Assembly: GCF_004005965.1 (NCBI RefSeq)
Contig: NZ_SACY01000002.1
Span: 434,001-498,000 of the forward strand
Source: Sandaracinomonas limnophila
GTDB lineage: Bacteria; Bacteroidota; Bacteroidia; Cytophagales; Spirosomataceae
Length of the DNA stretch: 64,000 nucleotides
Direction of reading: 5' to 3'
Shown here in pieces: positions 1 to 8,212 of the stretch. Numbering within the stretch: the stretch's first letter is position 1; every line of letters begins with the position of its first letter. The position numbers were made by a program, and so were the translations under genes. The notes below the pieces were generated by a model. It had not been told where the DNA came from. It made no database searches and worked only from the letters and a program-made list of their open reading frames with translations.

Positions 1-1081
1 AGCTATTCATTCCAGAACTCATGGTGCTCATGGCAGCGGAAAGAAGTGCCGCTACTAAAAGCCCTAAAAAACCTTTAGGTATTTGGGTTTTAAGAAAGAA
101 TGGCAAGACTCGATCGCCAAAATCGCTTTCCTTCAGTTGAGATATTGCAATTCCTTTTTCTGCACCGACTTGTTGTTTTAGTTCCAAAATTAATTCAGGA
201 TAAGTTTGGTAATACACAAAAAGAGCAGTACCAATAAAGAAAAATAATGCAGAAACAGGAACATAATAAATAGCGCACAACCAAATACTTTTTTGTGCTT
301 CTTGGGTGCTATTGGCAGAGTGATACCTTTGAATGTAATTTTGATCCACTCCAAAGTTGGTCAGGTTGATGAAAAATCCATACAAAAAAATGACCCAAAA
401 GGAGCTCGTACTAAAATCTAGGTCAAAGGATCCTAATGCAAATTTTCCCTTTTCATGGCCTATTTGAGCAATTGAATCCATTGAAACTTTTTGAAGAATA
501 ATCCATAAAATTAAAATGGCCCCAAAAGTTTTAATAATCGCTTGTAGTACCTCCGTCCAAATCACGGCTGACATTCCACCTAAAATCGTGTAAAAAATAA
601 TACATATCCCGGCAAGGATAATAATCAAACGCATATCATAACCTGTCAATGCATTCACGGTAAGGGCCACTCCATAAAATATGGTTCCCATGCGTGCCAA
701 TTGGGTAAGTACAAAGCATAACATAGAGTAGGTTCTTGCCCAAGAGCCTATTTGATGTTCCAAATGGGTATAGGCTGAAATTTCGCCAGAATTCCTGTAA
801 AATTTTACAAAATATTTGGAAGCTACAAAAGAGGCAAATGGGATAGATATACTAAAAACGAAGGGATTCCAATTGCTTCCAAACGATTTTCCTGGATCAC
901 CTAAAAAGGTAATTACCGACAAAAAAGTAGCGTAAAAACTCAAACCTAATGCCCAACCGGGTATCGCCTCCGCGGTAACTGAGAAAGAATTGGAAGATTT
1001 ATTTTTAAATGAAAAATATACCCCAATGCCAATCATGGCCAACAAATAAATAACAATTATAGATAAATCTAAGCCGTTCAT
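1..1081 (-). CDS. Sodium:solute symporter (SSS family), C-terminus beyond window
   Basis: The frame is open from an ATG at 1081 to the window edge, giving about 360 residues of a multi-pass membrane protein. The N-terminus is a membrane helix followed by AIPGWALGLSFYATFLSVIT and FLGDPGKSFG, typical of SSS-family Na+/solute symporters. Later helices include FYTILGGMSAVIWTEVLQA and a GVDQNYIQRYHS segment. Its ATG overlaps the stop codon of the upstream sialidase-like gene as ATGA, so the two are translationally coupled. That neighbour suggests sialic acid or another sugar acid as substrate, but this is inference. No stop codon is visible because the gene is cut. Confidence 0.88.
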   Translation of the reverse strand, partial: MNGLDLSIIVIYLLAMIGIGVYFSFKNKSSNSFSVTAEAIPGWALGLSFYATFLSVITFLGDPGKSFGSNWNPFVFSISIPFASFVASKYFVKFYRNSGEISAYTHLEHQIGSWARTYSMLCFVLTQLARMGTIFYGVALTVNALTGYDMRLIIILAGICIIFYTILGGMSAVIWTEVLQAIIKTFGAILILWIILQKVSMDSIAQIGHEKGKFALGSFDLDFSTSSFWVIFLYGFFINLTNFGVDQNYIQRYHSANSTQEAQKSIWLCAIYYVPVSALFFFIGTALFVYYQTYPELILELKQQVGAEKGIAISQLKESDFGDRVLPFFLKTQIPKGFLGLLVAALLSAAMSTMSSGMNS

Positions 1082-2094
1082 TTGCCTAAATCAATTACAA
1101 CATGTTTAATAAGCTTTCTTTTCCAAGTATAAGAAATATGAATTTTACCATCTCTGGTTTGAATGACAGCGGGGTAGGAAAACTCCATTTTGGGTTCAGA
1201 TTCTAAAACTGCTATTTCCTTCCAATGCGCTGCATCATCTGAAATAGAAACATTTAAAGGAGAGCGTTTCCCGCCCCATTCCATTGATTCTTTTGTCACA
1301 TGATTATACACCAAAATATGTTTACCGTTTTTTAAGGTAAGTGCATCGGTCCCTGAATTTGGATTGGGCAAATCTGTTGCAACTAATGGCGACCAAGTCT
1401 TTCCCTTGTCCTTTGAAATAGAAGATAAAATAAACCCATTTTTGCTTCTGCATAAAATTTTCAAATCGCCATTTGGCAAAAATAAAATGCTTGGCTGAAT
1501 GGCTGAAAACTCTTTCCCATCGTTAATTGCATTGGTTTTAGTCCAGGTTTTACCCCAATCTTTGGTCATTTCAAAATGAACCTTCCATCCGTCATCTTCG
1601 GAACTTGTAGGACAAAGCAAAGTGCCATCTGAAAGTAATTCGGGTTTATTTTTGATTGGTCCATAAATTCCTTGAGGTAATTTTTCTGCTGCAGACCAGG
1701 TTTTGCCTCCATCAAATGACCGCTTCAATTCCCCCCACCATTCGGAAGGACTAGGCCCAACCTTATAAAAAAGAATTAGCTCTTTGTTCGGTACTTGAAA
1801 TAAAACAGGATTCCATGTCGGATATCTTTCTGTTGAACTAATTACACCATTAGCAACCTCTACAGGATCCGTCCATTTTTCACCAATTTTTCGAGCAACC
1901 CATATTCCTACATCTTTATTTCTTTCGGCCGTACCACCAAACCATGCGCAAACTAAAGCATCAGGAGTTTCTGCTAAGGTTGAGGCATGACAAGAAGGAA
2001 AAGGGGCTTTTTCGTATACAAATTCTGATTGAATATTTTGAGCAAACGACGAAAATGCAACAAGTACAAAGGCTAAAATGCCTAATTTTTTCAT
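1078..2094 (-). CDS. Secreted sialidase-like BNR/Asp-box protein
   Basis: The protein has 338 residues from the ATG at 2094. The frame opens six codons earlier, but MKKLGILAFVLVAFSSFAQ is a clean signal peptide, so the downstream ATG was chosen. Asp-box motifs SFDGGKTW, TKDWGKTW and SKDKGKTW, plus a degenerate ISDDAAHW, show a six-bladed propeller of the sialidase (BNR_2) type. Many such Bacteroidota proteins are annotated exo-alpha-sialidase. The catalytic set cannot be confirmed by eye, so it could be another glycoside-binding or hydrolysing propeller. It is followed by a coupled SSS transporter, which suggests release and then uptake of a sugar. Confidence 0.82.
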   Translation of the reverse strand: MKKLGILAFVLVAFSSFAQNIQSEFVYEKAPFPSCHASTLAETPDALVCAWFGGTAERNKDVGIWVARKIGEKWTDPVEVANGVISSTERYPTWNPVLFQVPNKELILFYKVGPSPSEWWGELKRSFDGGKTWSAAEKLPQGIYGPIKNKPELLSDGTLLCPTSSEDDGWKVHFEMTKDWGKTWTKTNAINDGKEFSAIQPSILFLPNGDLKILCRSKNGFILSSISKDKGKTWSPLVATDLPNPNSGTDALTLKNGKHILVYNHVTKESMEWGGKRSPLNVSISDDAAHWKEIAVLESEPKMEFSYPAVIQTRDGKIHISYTWKRKLIKHVVIDLGK

Positions 2095-2132
2095 AAGTAA
2101 ATAGATTGACAACTCAATATAGAAAAAATTAT

Positions 2133-2140
2133 TACCTTTG
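2133..2140 (+). promoter_or_regulatory. Putative -7 box (TACCTTTG) for cytochrome c peroxidase gene
   Basis: TACCTTTG matches the Bacteroidota TAnnTTTG consensus and lies 27 bases upstream of the ATG at 2167. No well-spaced -33 TTG is present, so the call rests on the -7 box and position. Confidence 0.45.
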
Positions 2141-2166
2141 AAAAATTAACCACTAATTAATCCATC

Positions 2167-3201
2167 ATGAAGAAAATATTATTTTCAGCATTAATTATTT
2201 CTATTTTTTCCTGCAAAAGTACAACAGAGGAACCTATCCCAAATGAATACTTAAATTTGCCAGCAAATCCTTTCGACTATTCGAGTACCAATTTGCCAAG
2301 TAATTTATTGGCAGAGTTAAAAATTAGAGACAATACACCATCTGATAACCAAATCTCAAATCATACGGCAACCTTGGGAAGAGTATTATTTTATGATAAA
2401 AACTTGTCGATAAACAATACCATAAGCTGTGCCAGTTGTCACAAACAAACATTATCCTTTTCCGATACCACTCAATTTAGTCAAGGTTTTGAAGGGAAAT
2501 TAACATCAAAGCATACAATGCGTTTGATAAACATTCGTTTTTTTGAACAAAAAACTATGTTTTGGGACAACAGGGCGGCAAGTTTAGAACACCAGGCAAC
2601 TCAACCTATTAGCAACTCGATTGAAATGGGTTTAAGTTTGAAATCTGCCATAGCAAAAATCAGTAAGCTTCCTTACTATCCTACCCTATTCAAAAATGCA
2701 TTTGGAAATGAAACCATCGACTCTATAAGAATTACAAAAGCATTAGCTCAATTTGTCAGATCAATTGTTACCACCAATTCAAAATATGATTTGGTAAAAG
2801 CTGGGAAAGATAAATATACAGCAAGCGAAGCAAGAGGAGATTCTTTGTTCTTTAATATCCCGGTTCAAAATGGGATTTTTTGTAACAATTGCCACACTGC
2901 ACCTGCATTTTTCCCAGTAAACAATGTGATATCTAGAAACAGTAAACTGAATGCCCAATTTAAAACCGTAGAATCTGAATTGGGTAATTTCAAATTCGGG
3001 ACCTTAAGAAATACAGGAAACATGCTTCGTTTTTTGCATGATGGAAGCTATCGTACATTAGATGACTTATTCAGCGGAGATGTCCTTTTTCACTCTATTC
3101 CAGCAAAGCAGGATCGACAAGATTTAATCAATTTCATTAAAACCTTAGATGACCCTAGTTTAGCAACAGAAGTTAAATTTAGTAATCCATTTAAAAAATA
3201 A
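2167..3201 (+). CDS. Di-haem cytochrome c peroxidase (MauG/CcpA-like) lipoprotein
   Basis: This 344-residue protein has two CxxCH haem sites, CASCHK near residue 88 and CNNCHT near residue 241, the pair expected in bacterial di-haem peroxidases. The N-terminus MKKILFSALIISIFSCKS ends in a lipobox-like ...SIFSC, so it is probably a periplasm-facing lipoprotein. The family reduces hydrogen peroxide with electrons from small c-type cytochromes, although MauG relatives oxidise protein side chains instead. It stands alone and ends one base from the convergent trpA. Confidence 0.88.
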   Translation: MKKILFSALIISIFSCKSTTEEPIPNEYLNLPANPFDYSSTNLPSNLLAELKIRDNTPSDNQISNHTATLGRVLFYDKNLSINNTISCASCHKQTLSFSDTTQFSQGFEGKLTSKHTMRLINIRFFEQKTMFWDNRAASLEHQATQPISNSIEMGLSLKSAIAKISKLPYYPTLFKNAFGNETIDSIRITKALAQFVRSIVTTNSKYDLVKAGKDKYTASEARGDSLFFNIPVQNGIFCNNCHTAPAFFPVNNVISRNSKLNAQFKTVESELGNFKFGTLRNTGNMLRFLHDGSYRTLDDLFSGDVLFHSIPAKQDRQDLINFIKTLDDPSLATEVKFSNPFKK

Positions 3202-3202
3202 A

Positions 3203-3976
3203 TCAACCTACAATTGATTGCGTAAATGAAACAATATCCTTTTTAAGGTCTTTAGATTTTGACAACAACTTCACAAAAGCAGATCCAATAATTGCCCCAG
3301 ATGCATGTTTAGAGGCCTTCAAAAAGGATTCCTTATCCGAAATACCAAATCCAATTAATCTTGGATTCTTTAAATTCATACCTGCAATACGCTGAAAATA
3401 TGCCTCTTGCTCTTCAGAAATTCCTGTTTTTGCGCCGGTTGTGCTTGCTGAAGAAACCATGTAAATAAATCCATGACTGTGCTCGTCGATATACCGAATA
3501 CGCTCATCACTCGTCTGTGGGGTAATTAAGAATATATTGTATAATCCGTATTGATCAAAAATGGATTTATATTCCTCCAAATATTCAACCATAGGAAGGT
3601 CTGGCAAAATCAAGCCATCTATGCCCACTTCAGCACATTTTTGGCAAAATTTTTCTATGCCAAACTGTAAAACTGGATTCACATAACCCATTAAAATTAC
3701 CGGCGTTTGAACCTCTTTTCGCAAATCTTTCAATTGCTCAAATAATTTTGCAACCGACATCCCATGGTCCAAAGAAACCTGATTTGCCATTTGAATCGTT
3801 TCTCCATCTGCAACCGGATCTGAATAGGGCATTCCAATTTCAATAATATCTGCTCCCCCCTCAGAAAGAGCCTTTATTACGGTCATGGTGTCATCAAAAT
3901 TAGGAAAACCCGCTGTGGCATAAATGTTTAATACAGGTCCTTTTGCCTCCCTAAATACTTTGTCTATTCTGTTCAT
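3203..3976 (-). CDS. trpA: Tryptophan synthase alpha subunit
   Basis: The protein has 257 residues, the normal family length. It cleaves indole-3-glycerol phosphate to indole and glyceraldehyde 3-phosphate and works in a complex with TrpB. EIGMPYSDPVADGETIQMAN carries the conserved catalytic Glu region, LILPDLPMVEY carries the catalytic Asp, and IGFGIS near residue 210 is the phosphate-binding loop. It is the last gene of the trp operon, two bases after trpB, and convergent with the peroxidase gene. Confidence 0.97.
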   Translation of the reverse strand: MNRIDKVFREAKGPVLNIYATAGFPNFDDTMTVIKALSEGGADIIEIGMPYSDPVADGETIQMANQVSLDHGMSVAKLFEQLKDLRKEVQTPVILMGYVNPVLQFGIEKFCQKCAEVGIDGLILPDLPMVEYLEEYKSIFDQYGLYNIFLITPQTSDERIRYIDEHSHGFIYMVSSASTTGAKTGISEEQEAYFQRIAGMNLKNPRLIGFGISDKESFLKASKHASGAIIGSAFVKLLSKSKDLKKDIVSFTQSIVG

Positions 3977-3978
3977 CC

Positions 3979-5163
3979 CTATATCAAGTTCAAACGTTTC
4001 ATATATGTTCCTAAATCCTTATCTCCTCTTCCCGACAAATTAATTACTACAATTTCATCCTTTTTAGCCTTCAAATGTGGCAAAACCGCCAATGCATGTG
4101 AAGATTCCAATGCAGGAATAATTCCTTCTAATTGACTCAATTCTAATGCGGAGGTTAAAGCTTCGTCGTCTTCAATGGCAAAGAATTGAGCTCTACCTGT
4201 TTTAAACAAATGCGCATGCATGGGTCCAATGCCAGGGTAATCTAGTCCGGCCGAAATAGAATAGGGCTCCACCACCTGACCATCTTCTGTTTGCATCAAC
4301 AAGCTTCTACTGCCATGTAAAACTCCTTCTTTACCAAGAAATGTAGTTGCAGCCGAATGTCCAGAGGCAACCCCTTGGCCTGCAGCCTCAGCTGCAATTA
4401 ATTTAGTTTCTGGGGCATCCAAAAAATGGTAAAATGCTCCAGCCGCATTTGAACCACCGCCTACACATGCAATTACATAATCTGGATTTTCTTTCCCTTC
4501 TTTCTCCTTCAACTGCCACTTAATTTCTTCAGAAATAACTGATTGAAAACGTGCCACCATGTCCGGGTAAGGATGTGGACCCACCACTGAACCAATAATG
4601 TAATGCGTATCCACCGGGTTGTTGATCCAATGGCGCATAGCCTCATTCGTCGCATCTTTCAATGTTTTGGAACCACTTTGTGCTGCTACCACCGTTGCTC
4701 CCAACATACGCATTCGAGCTACATTTGGCGCTTGTCGCTCAATATCAATGGCACCCATATAAACGATACACTCTAAACCCATCAATGCACAAACCGTTGC
4801 GGTGGCAACACCATGCTGACCAGCTCCAGTTTCGGCTACAATTTTATTCTTTCCCAAACGCTTCGCCATCAAAATCTGCCCAATGGTATTATTTACCTTG
4901 TGCGCACCCGTGTGACATAAATCTTCACGTTTTAAGTATATATTGGTTTGGTATTTTTCAGATAAACGGTTGGCTTTAAATAATGGCGTTGGTCGACCCA
5001 CATAGTCACGCAATAAGTCATGAAACTCCTTTTGAAAAGAAGGTTCTTGCATAATTTGCAAGTAATTCAATCTTAATTCTTCCACATTTGGATACAACAT
5101 TTCAGGGATAAATGCTCCCCCAAAATCTCCATAATATCCTTTTTCGTTTACGTTAAATTTCAT
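3979..5163 (-). CDS. trpB: Tryptophan synthase beta subunit
   Basis: The protein has 394 residues from the ATG at 5163 ([16 protein letters not shown]). A longer frame adds 13 residues encoded partly by an intergenic repeat and was rejected. It condenses indole with serine using [12 protein letters not shown] holds the PLP lysine and [10 protein letters not shown] is the phosphate-binding loop. It precedes trpA by two bases, as expected for the two subunits of one complex. Confidence 0.97.
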   Translation of the reverse strand: MKFNVNEKGYYGDFGGAFIPEMLYPNVEELRLNYLQIMQEPSFQKEFHDLLRDYVGRPTPLFKANRLSEKYQTNIYLKREDLCHTGAHKVNNTIGQILMAKRLGKNKIVAETGAGQHGVATATVCALMGLECIVYMGAIDIERQAPNVARMRMLGATVVAAQSGSKTLKDATNEAMRHWINNPVDTHYIIGSVVGPHPYPDMVARFQSVISEEIKWQLKEKEGKENPDYVIACVGGGSNAAGAFYHFLDAPETKLIAAEAAGQGVASGHSAATTFLGKEGVLHGSRSLLMQTEDGQVVEPYSISAGLDYPGIGPMHAHLFKTGRAQFFAIEDDEALTSALELSQLEGIIPALESSHALAVLPHLKAKKDEIVVINLSGRGDKDLGTYMKRLNLI

Positions 5164-5178
5164 ATCAATTATATTTTT

Positions 5179-5239
5179 ACCGCCCCCGGCGCTTTGCGCC
5201 ACTCCCTCCTTGCGAAGGAGGGGGCTGGGGGAGGTCTAC
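5179..5239. repeat. GC-rich palindromic intergenic repeat inside trp operon
   Basis: Between trpF and trpB lies a GC-rich block in an otherwise AT-rich region. It contains two nested stems, GGCGC-TTT-GCGCC and CCCTCCTT-GCG-AAGGAGGG, with C-rich and G-rich flanks that can pair imperfectly around them. This folds as a three-stem cruciform. Blocks of this kind occur repeatedly in Cytophagales genomes. Its right end covers the trpF stop codon at 5236-5238. It may affect mRNA stability or the trpF/trpB ratio. Confidence 0.65.
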
Positions 5240-5856
5240 TTTAATTTCTCGCTCACTCGGCTCACTTTACTCACTATCTTCACCCCCGGACTAAGCTCCA
5301 ACTTACTATTAAAATCCAGCACTTCAATTGGATATTTTTTACTTATTGTTAGGGCTTCTTGAAGGTTATTTTCATCCAAGCCACCTGCCAAAATCAAGGG
5401 AACATTTAACTTATAATTTTCCAAGATATTCCAATCAAACCGTTCACCAGTCCCACCGACCTCTTTTCCCTTTTTCGTATCAAACAGAAAATAATCAGGT
5501 AAATTTACAAACTTATTCACTTCATCAACATCCGCCCTTGTAGCAACTGAAAGTGCTTTTATTACTTTCAGACCAGCTTTATGTAAGGTATCAATTTCAT
5601 CATCTCCTTCCTCACCATGTAGTTGCACCCATGTAAATCCAGCTGATTTTGACAATTCTATAATTTTATCAACTTTTTCATTCACAAATACCCCCACTTT
5701 CTGAATATGATTCGGAATGGTTGCAGGAATTACATAATCCTCCCCCACATATCTTGGTGATTTTTTGGCCCAAATAAAGCCCATAAAATCTGGATTTACT
5801 TGTGCTACCTCCTCACAATTTTTACTTTCTCGCATGCCACACACCTTCCATTTCAT
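5236..5856 (-). CDS. trpF: Phosphoribosylanthranilate isomerase
   Basis: The 206-residue TIM barrel begins MKWKVCGMRE, the conserved KVCGM strand with the catalytic Cys. VQLHGEE and LFDTKKGKEVGGTGERFDW carry the catalytic Asp and the phosphate-binding loop, and LILAGGLDENN lies near the C-terminus. It converts N-(5-phosphoribosyl)anthranilate to CdRP. It follows trpC directly, with a three-base gap. Its stop codon lies in a palindromic repeat that separates it from trpB. Confidence 0.96.
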   Translation of the reverse strand: MKWKVCGMRESKNCEEVAQVNPDFMGFIWAKKSPRYVGEDYVIPATIPNHIQKVGVFVNEKVDKIIELSKSAGFTWVQLHGEEGDDEIDTLHKAGLKVIKALSVATRADVDEVNKFVNLPDYFLFDTKKGKEVGGTGERFDWNILENYKLNVPLILAGGLDENNLQEALTISKKYPIEVLDFNSKLELSPGVKIVSKVSRVSEKLK

Positions 5857-5859
5857 CTT

Positions 5860-6645
5860 TTAATTAGCTAAAAATGATCGTAATGACTCTCCTGGAGAAT
5901 CAGTTTTCATAAAGCTTTCTCCAATTAAAAATCCTTTATAACCATAATCCTTCAATTCTCTGATAATCGCAGCACTTGAAATACAGCTTTCAGAGATTTT
6001 GATAAAATTAGATGGGATTTTATCTGATAGGTATTTTGAAGCCTCTACATTTTGCTCAGCAAAGTTTTTCAAATTACGGTTATTAACTCCAACCAATGAA
6101 ATATAATCACCTAGGCTTCTATTTAATTCCTCCTCATCATGGACCTCCAATAGCGTCTCCATCCCTAAGGAACGGGCCAAAGTACCTAAGGTTTTTATTT
6201 CATCAGGACTTAAAGCAGCTGCTATCAATAAAATCACATCGGCCCCCATCGATTTTGCCTCAACAACCTGGTATTCATCTACCATAAAGTCCTTTCGAAG
6301 CATGGGAGTAAAAGGATTTGCAACGCGAGCTTCTTCAAAATCTTTCCGTGTGCCACCAAAAAATGGCTCATCTGTTAAAACTGATAATCCAGCTGCTCCA
6401 GCATTTACATAAGCGGAAGTTACTTCCGCAGGACTTAATTTATCGTTGATAATACCTTTTGAAGGCGATTTACGCTTATATTCTGAAATTATTCCTGAAC
6501 TACTTGGCTCTACCAAAGAAAGACAAAGAGATTGGCAGGTTCTAGCAAAATATCCAGACTTTTCCAATTCTTTTACAGAAACTTGCTCTTTAGAAAGGGC
6601 TATTTCCTTCTTTTTCTCAACAATTATTTGATCTAAAATAGTCAT
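5860..6645 (-). CDS. trpC: Indole-3-glycerol phosphate synthase
   Basis: The protein has 261 residues from the ATG at 6645 (MTILDQIIVEKKKEIA). The 22 residues of frame upstream overlap trpD and do not resemble the family. It closes CdRP to indole-3-glycerol phosphate. IISEYKRKSPSKG contains the catalytic lysine, PMLRKDFMVDEYQV is the second conserved strand, VGVNNRNLKNF follows, and SESCISS is the phosphate site. One base separates it from trpD. Confidence 0.96.
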   Translation of the reverse strand: MTILDQIIVEKKKEIALSKEQVSVKELEKSGYFARTCQSLCLSLVEPSSSGIISEYKRKSPSKGIINDKLSPAEVTSAYVNAGAAGLSVLTDEPFFGGTRKDFEEARVANPFTPMLRKDFMVDEYQVVEAKSMGADVILLIAAALSPDEIKTLGTLARSLGMETLLEVHDEEELNRSLGDYISLVGVNNRNLKNFAEQNVEASKYLSDKIPSNFIKISESCISSAAIIRELKDYGYKGFLIGESFMKTDSPGESLRSFLAN

Positions 6646-6646
6646 C

Positions 6647-7636
6647 TTAATCCATGATAAATTTCTTGAATGCTTGGAAGGCCTTTCCACTTTCCAAAGA
6701 TTCTTTCGCAAATGCTATACCATCTTGCAAGGTACCTGCCTTTTGAGCCACCCATAGTGCTGCACCTGCATTTGCTAAGACCGCATTTGTTTGGGCTTCT
6801 GTTCCTTCTCTTTGCAAAATCTTATACATTATATCTGCAGAATGCTCAACAGTTGATCCTCCAGATAGTTGTTCTGCCGAAGCTATGCCTAAGCCAAGAT
6901 CGTGTGCCTCATAATCGGAACGACCTGCATTCGTTGCCAATCGAAATCCACTTGTAAGCGAAATTTCATCGTATCCATCTTCTCCAAAAACAATCCCAAA
7001 TTGCTTTCCACTCTCTTTAAAAAATTCATGGTACAAATCGAATACCTCAGCAGAATAAACTCCTGTCAATTGCTTATTAACTTTAGCTGGATTCAATAAA
7101 GGTCCTAATAAATTAAAGAAAGTTTTCATCCCTAACTCTTTTCGAATTGGACCCACAAAACGCATTGCTGGATGAAACAAGGGAGCATGTAAAAAACATA
7201 TTCCTGCATTTTCCATTTTACGTTTCAAATAGGATTCGTCGTTTTTAAATTTTATTCCTAAAAATTCTAAGACCGTTGAGGAGCCTACAGCAGAAGAAAC
7301 ACCATGATTTCCGTGCTTAGCAATTTTTTGGCCAGCCCCAACCACTACAAAACTTGAAGTTGTACTAATATTGAATGTGTCTTTCCCATCACCACCCGTT
7401 CCACAAACGTCCATAGCATCAAACTCTGACAAATCTACTGTAACTGCCAATTCCAACATAGCGTCTACAAATCCCTTCAATTCTTGAACTTGAATTGGGT
7501 GGTACCAGTAACTTGATAAAAAAGCGGCAATTTGACTTGGATTTATTTCTCCCCTTCCAATTCGCAAAACGATTTCTTTTGCAGATTGCTCGTCTAAGGA
7601 AATACCATCAATTCTACTTTTTAATATATTTTTCAT
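6647..7636 (-). CDS. trpD: Anthranilate phosphoribosyltransferase
   Basis: The protein has 329 residues and transfers a phosphoribosyl group from PRPP to anthranilate. The PRPP-binding motif is CGTGGDGKDTFNISTTS near residue 83, followed by KHGNHGVSSAVGSS and the GPLLNPA segment. It lies between trpG and trpC with very short gaps, so it is cotranscribed. It is a stand-alone enzyme, not fused to TrpG as in enterobacteria. Confidence 0.96.
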   Translation of the reverse strand: MKNILKSRIDGISLDEQSAKEIVLRIGRGEINPSQIAAFLSSYWYHPIQVQELKGFVDAMLELAVTVDLSEFDAMDVCGTGGDGKDTFNISTTSSFVVVGAGQKIAKHGNHGVSSAVGSSTVLEFLGIKFKNDESYLKRKMENAGICFLHAPLFHPAMRFVGPIRKELGMKTFFNLLGPLLNPAKVNKQLTGVYSAEVFDLYHEFFKESGKQFGIVFGEDGYDEISLTSGFRLATNAGRSDYEAHDLGLGIASAEQLSGGSTVEHSADIMYKILQREGTEAQTNAVLANAGAALWVAQKAGTLQDGIAFAKESLESGKAFQAFKKFIMD

Positions 7637-7639
7637 TTC

Positions 7640-8206
7640 TTATTTCATCCAATTTTTAATCATTTGCAATCCATGCTGCGTCAAATATGCTTCTGGGTGG
7701 AATTGCACCCCACGAACATCATATTTTTCATGTGCCTCTGCCAAAACAAATCCCTTATCATCTAGGGCAGTCACCTTTAATCCTGAAGGCATCGTTTCAG
7801 GCAAAACTGTCCACGAATGATATCTACACACCTCAAAACGCGAAGGAATACCTTGAAATAACAACTCATTGGGGTCAGAAACAACACACTCCGTGGTTAC
7901 ACCATGCAACACTTCTCCCATATTTGAAAGGCTTGCCCCAAAAGATTCAGCAATTGCCTGATGTCCTAAACAAACACCAAAAATGCGTTTGCTCGACTTA
8001 TATTCGTTCAATAAGTCCAACATAATACCGGCTTCAGAAGGAATTCCTGGACCGGGAGACAATAAAATATGATCAAATTTCTTGACCTCTTCCAAGGTAA
8101 TTTTATCATTTCTGTGAACTTCTACTTCACAGCCAATTTCCTTTAACAAATACACTAAATTGTACACAAAGGAATCGTAATTATCGACAACTAAAACCTT
8201 TTTCAT
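7640..8206 (-). CDS. trpG: Anthranilate synthase glutamine amidotransferase subunit
   Basis: The 188-residue class I amidotransferase supplies ammonia to TrpE. NYDSFVYNLVYLL lies at the N-terminus, LLSPGPGIPSEAG follows, the nucleophile Cys is in GVCLGHQAIAESFG near residue 79, and the His/Glu of the triad are in VQFHPEAYL. It sits six bases after trpE. PabA of folate synthesis is nearly identical in sequence, and the protein may serve both pathways, but the operon context favours TrpG. Confidence 0.95.
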   Translation of the reverse strand: MKKVLVVDNYDSFVYNLVYLLKEIGCEVEVHRNDKITLEEVKKFDHILLSPGPGIPSEAGIMLDLLNEYKSSKRIFGVCLGHQAIAESFGASLSNMGEVLHGVTTECVVSDPNELLFQGIPSRFEVCRYHSWTVLPETMPSGLKVTALDDKGFVLAEAHEKYDVRGVQFHPEAYLTQHGLQMIKNWMK

Positions 8207-8212
8207 TTTCCT

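Noticed and set aside
4662-4979. Plus-strand ORF of 105 codons
   Set aside because: It lies wholly antisense to the conserved part of trpB and has no family resemblance or promoter.
7687-8025. Plus-strand ORF of 112 codons
   Set aside because: Antisense to trpG, low-complexity His/Gln-rich translation, no homology signature.
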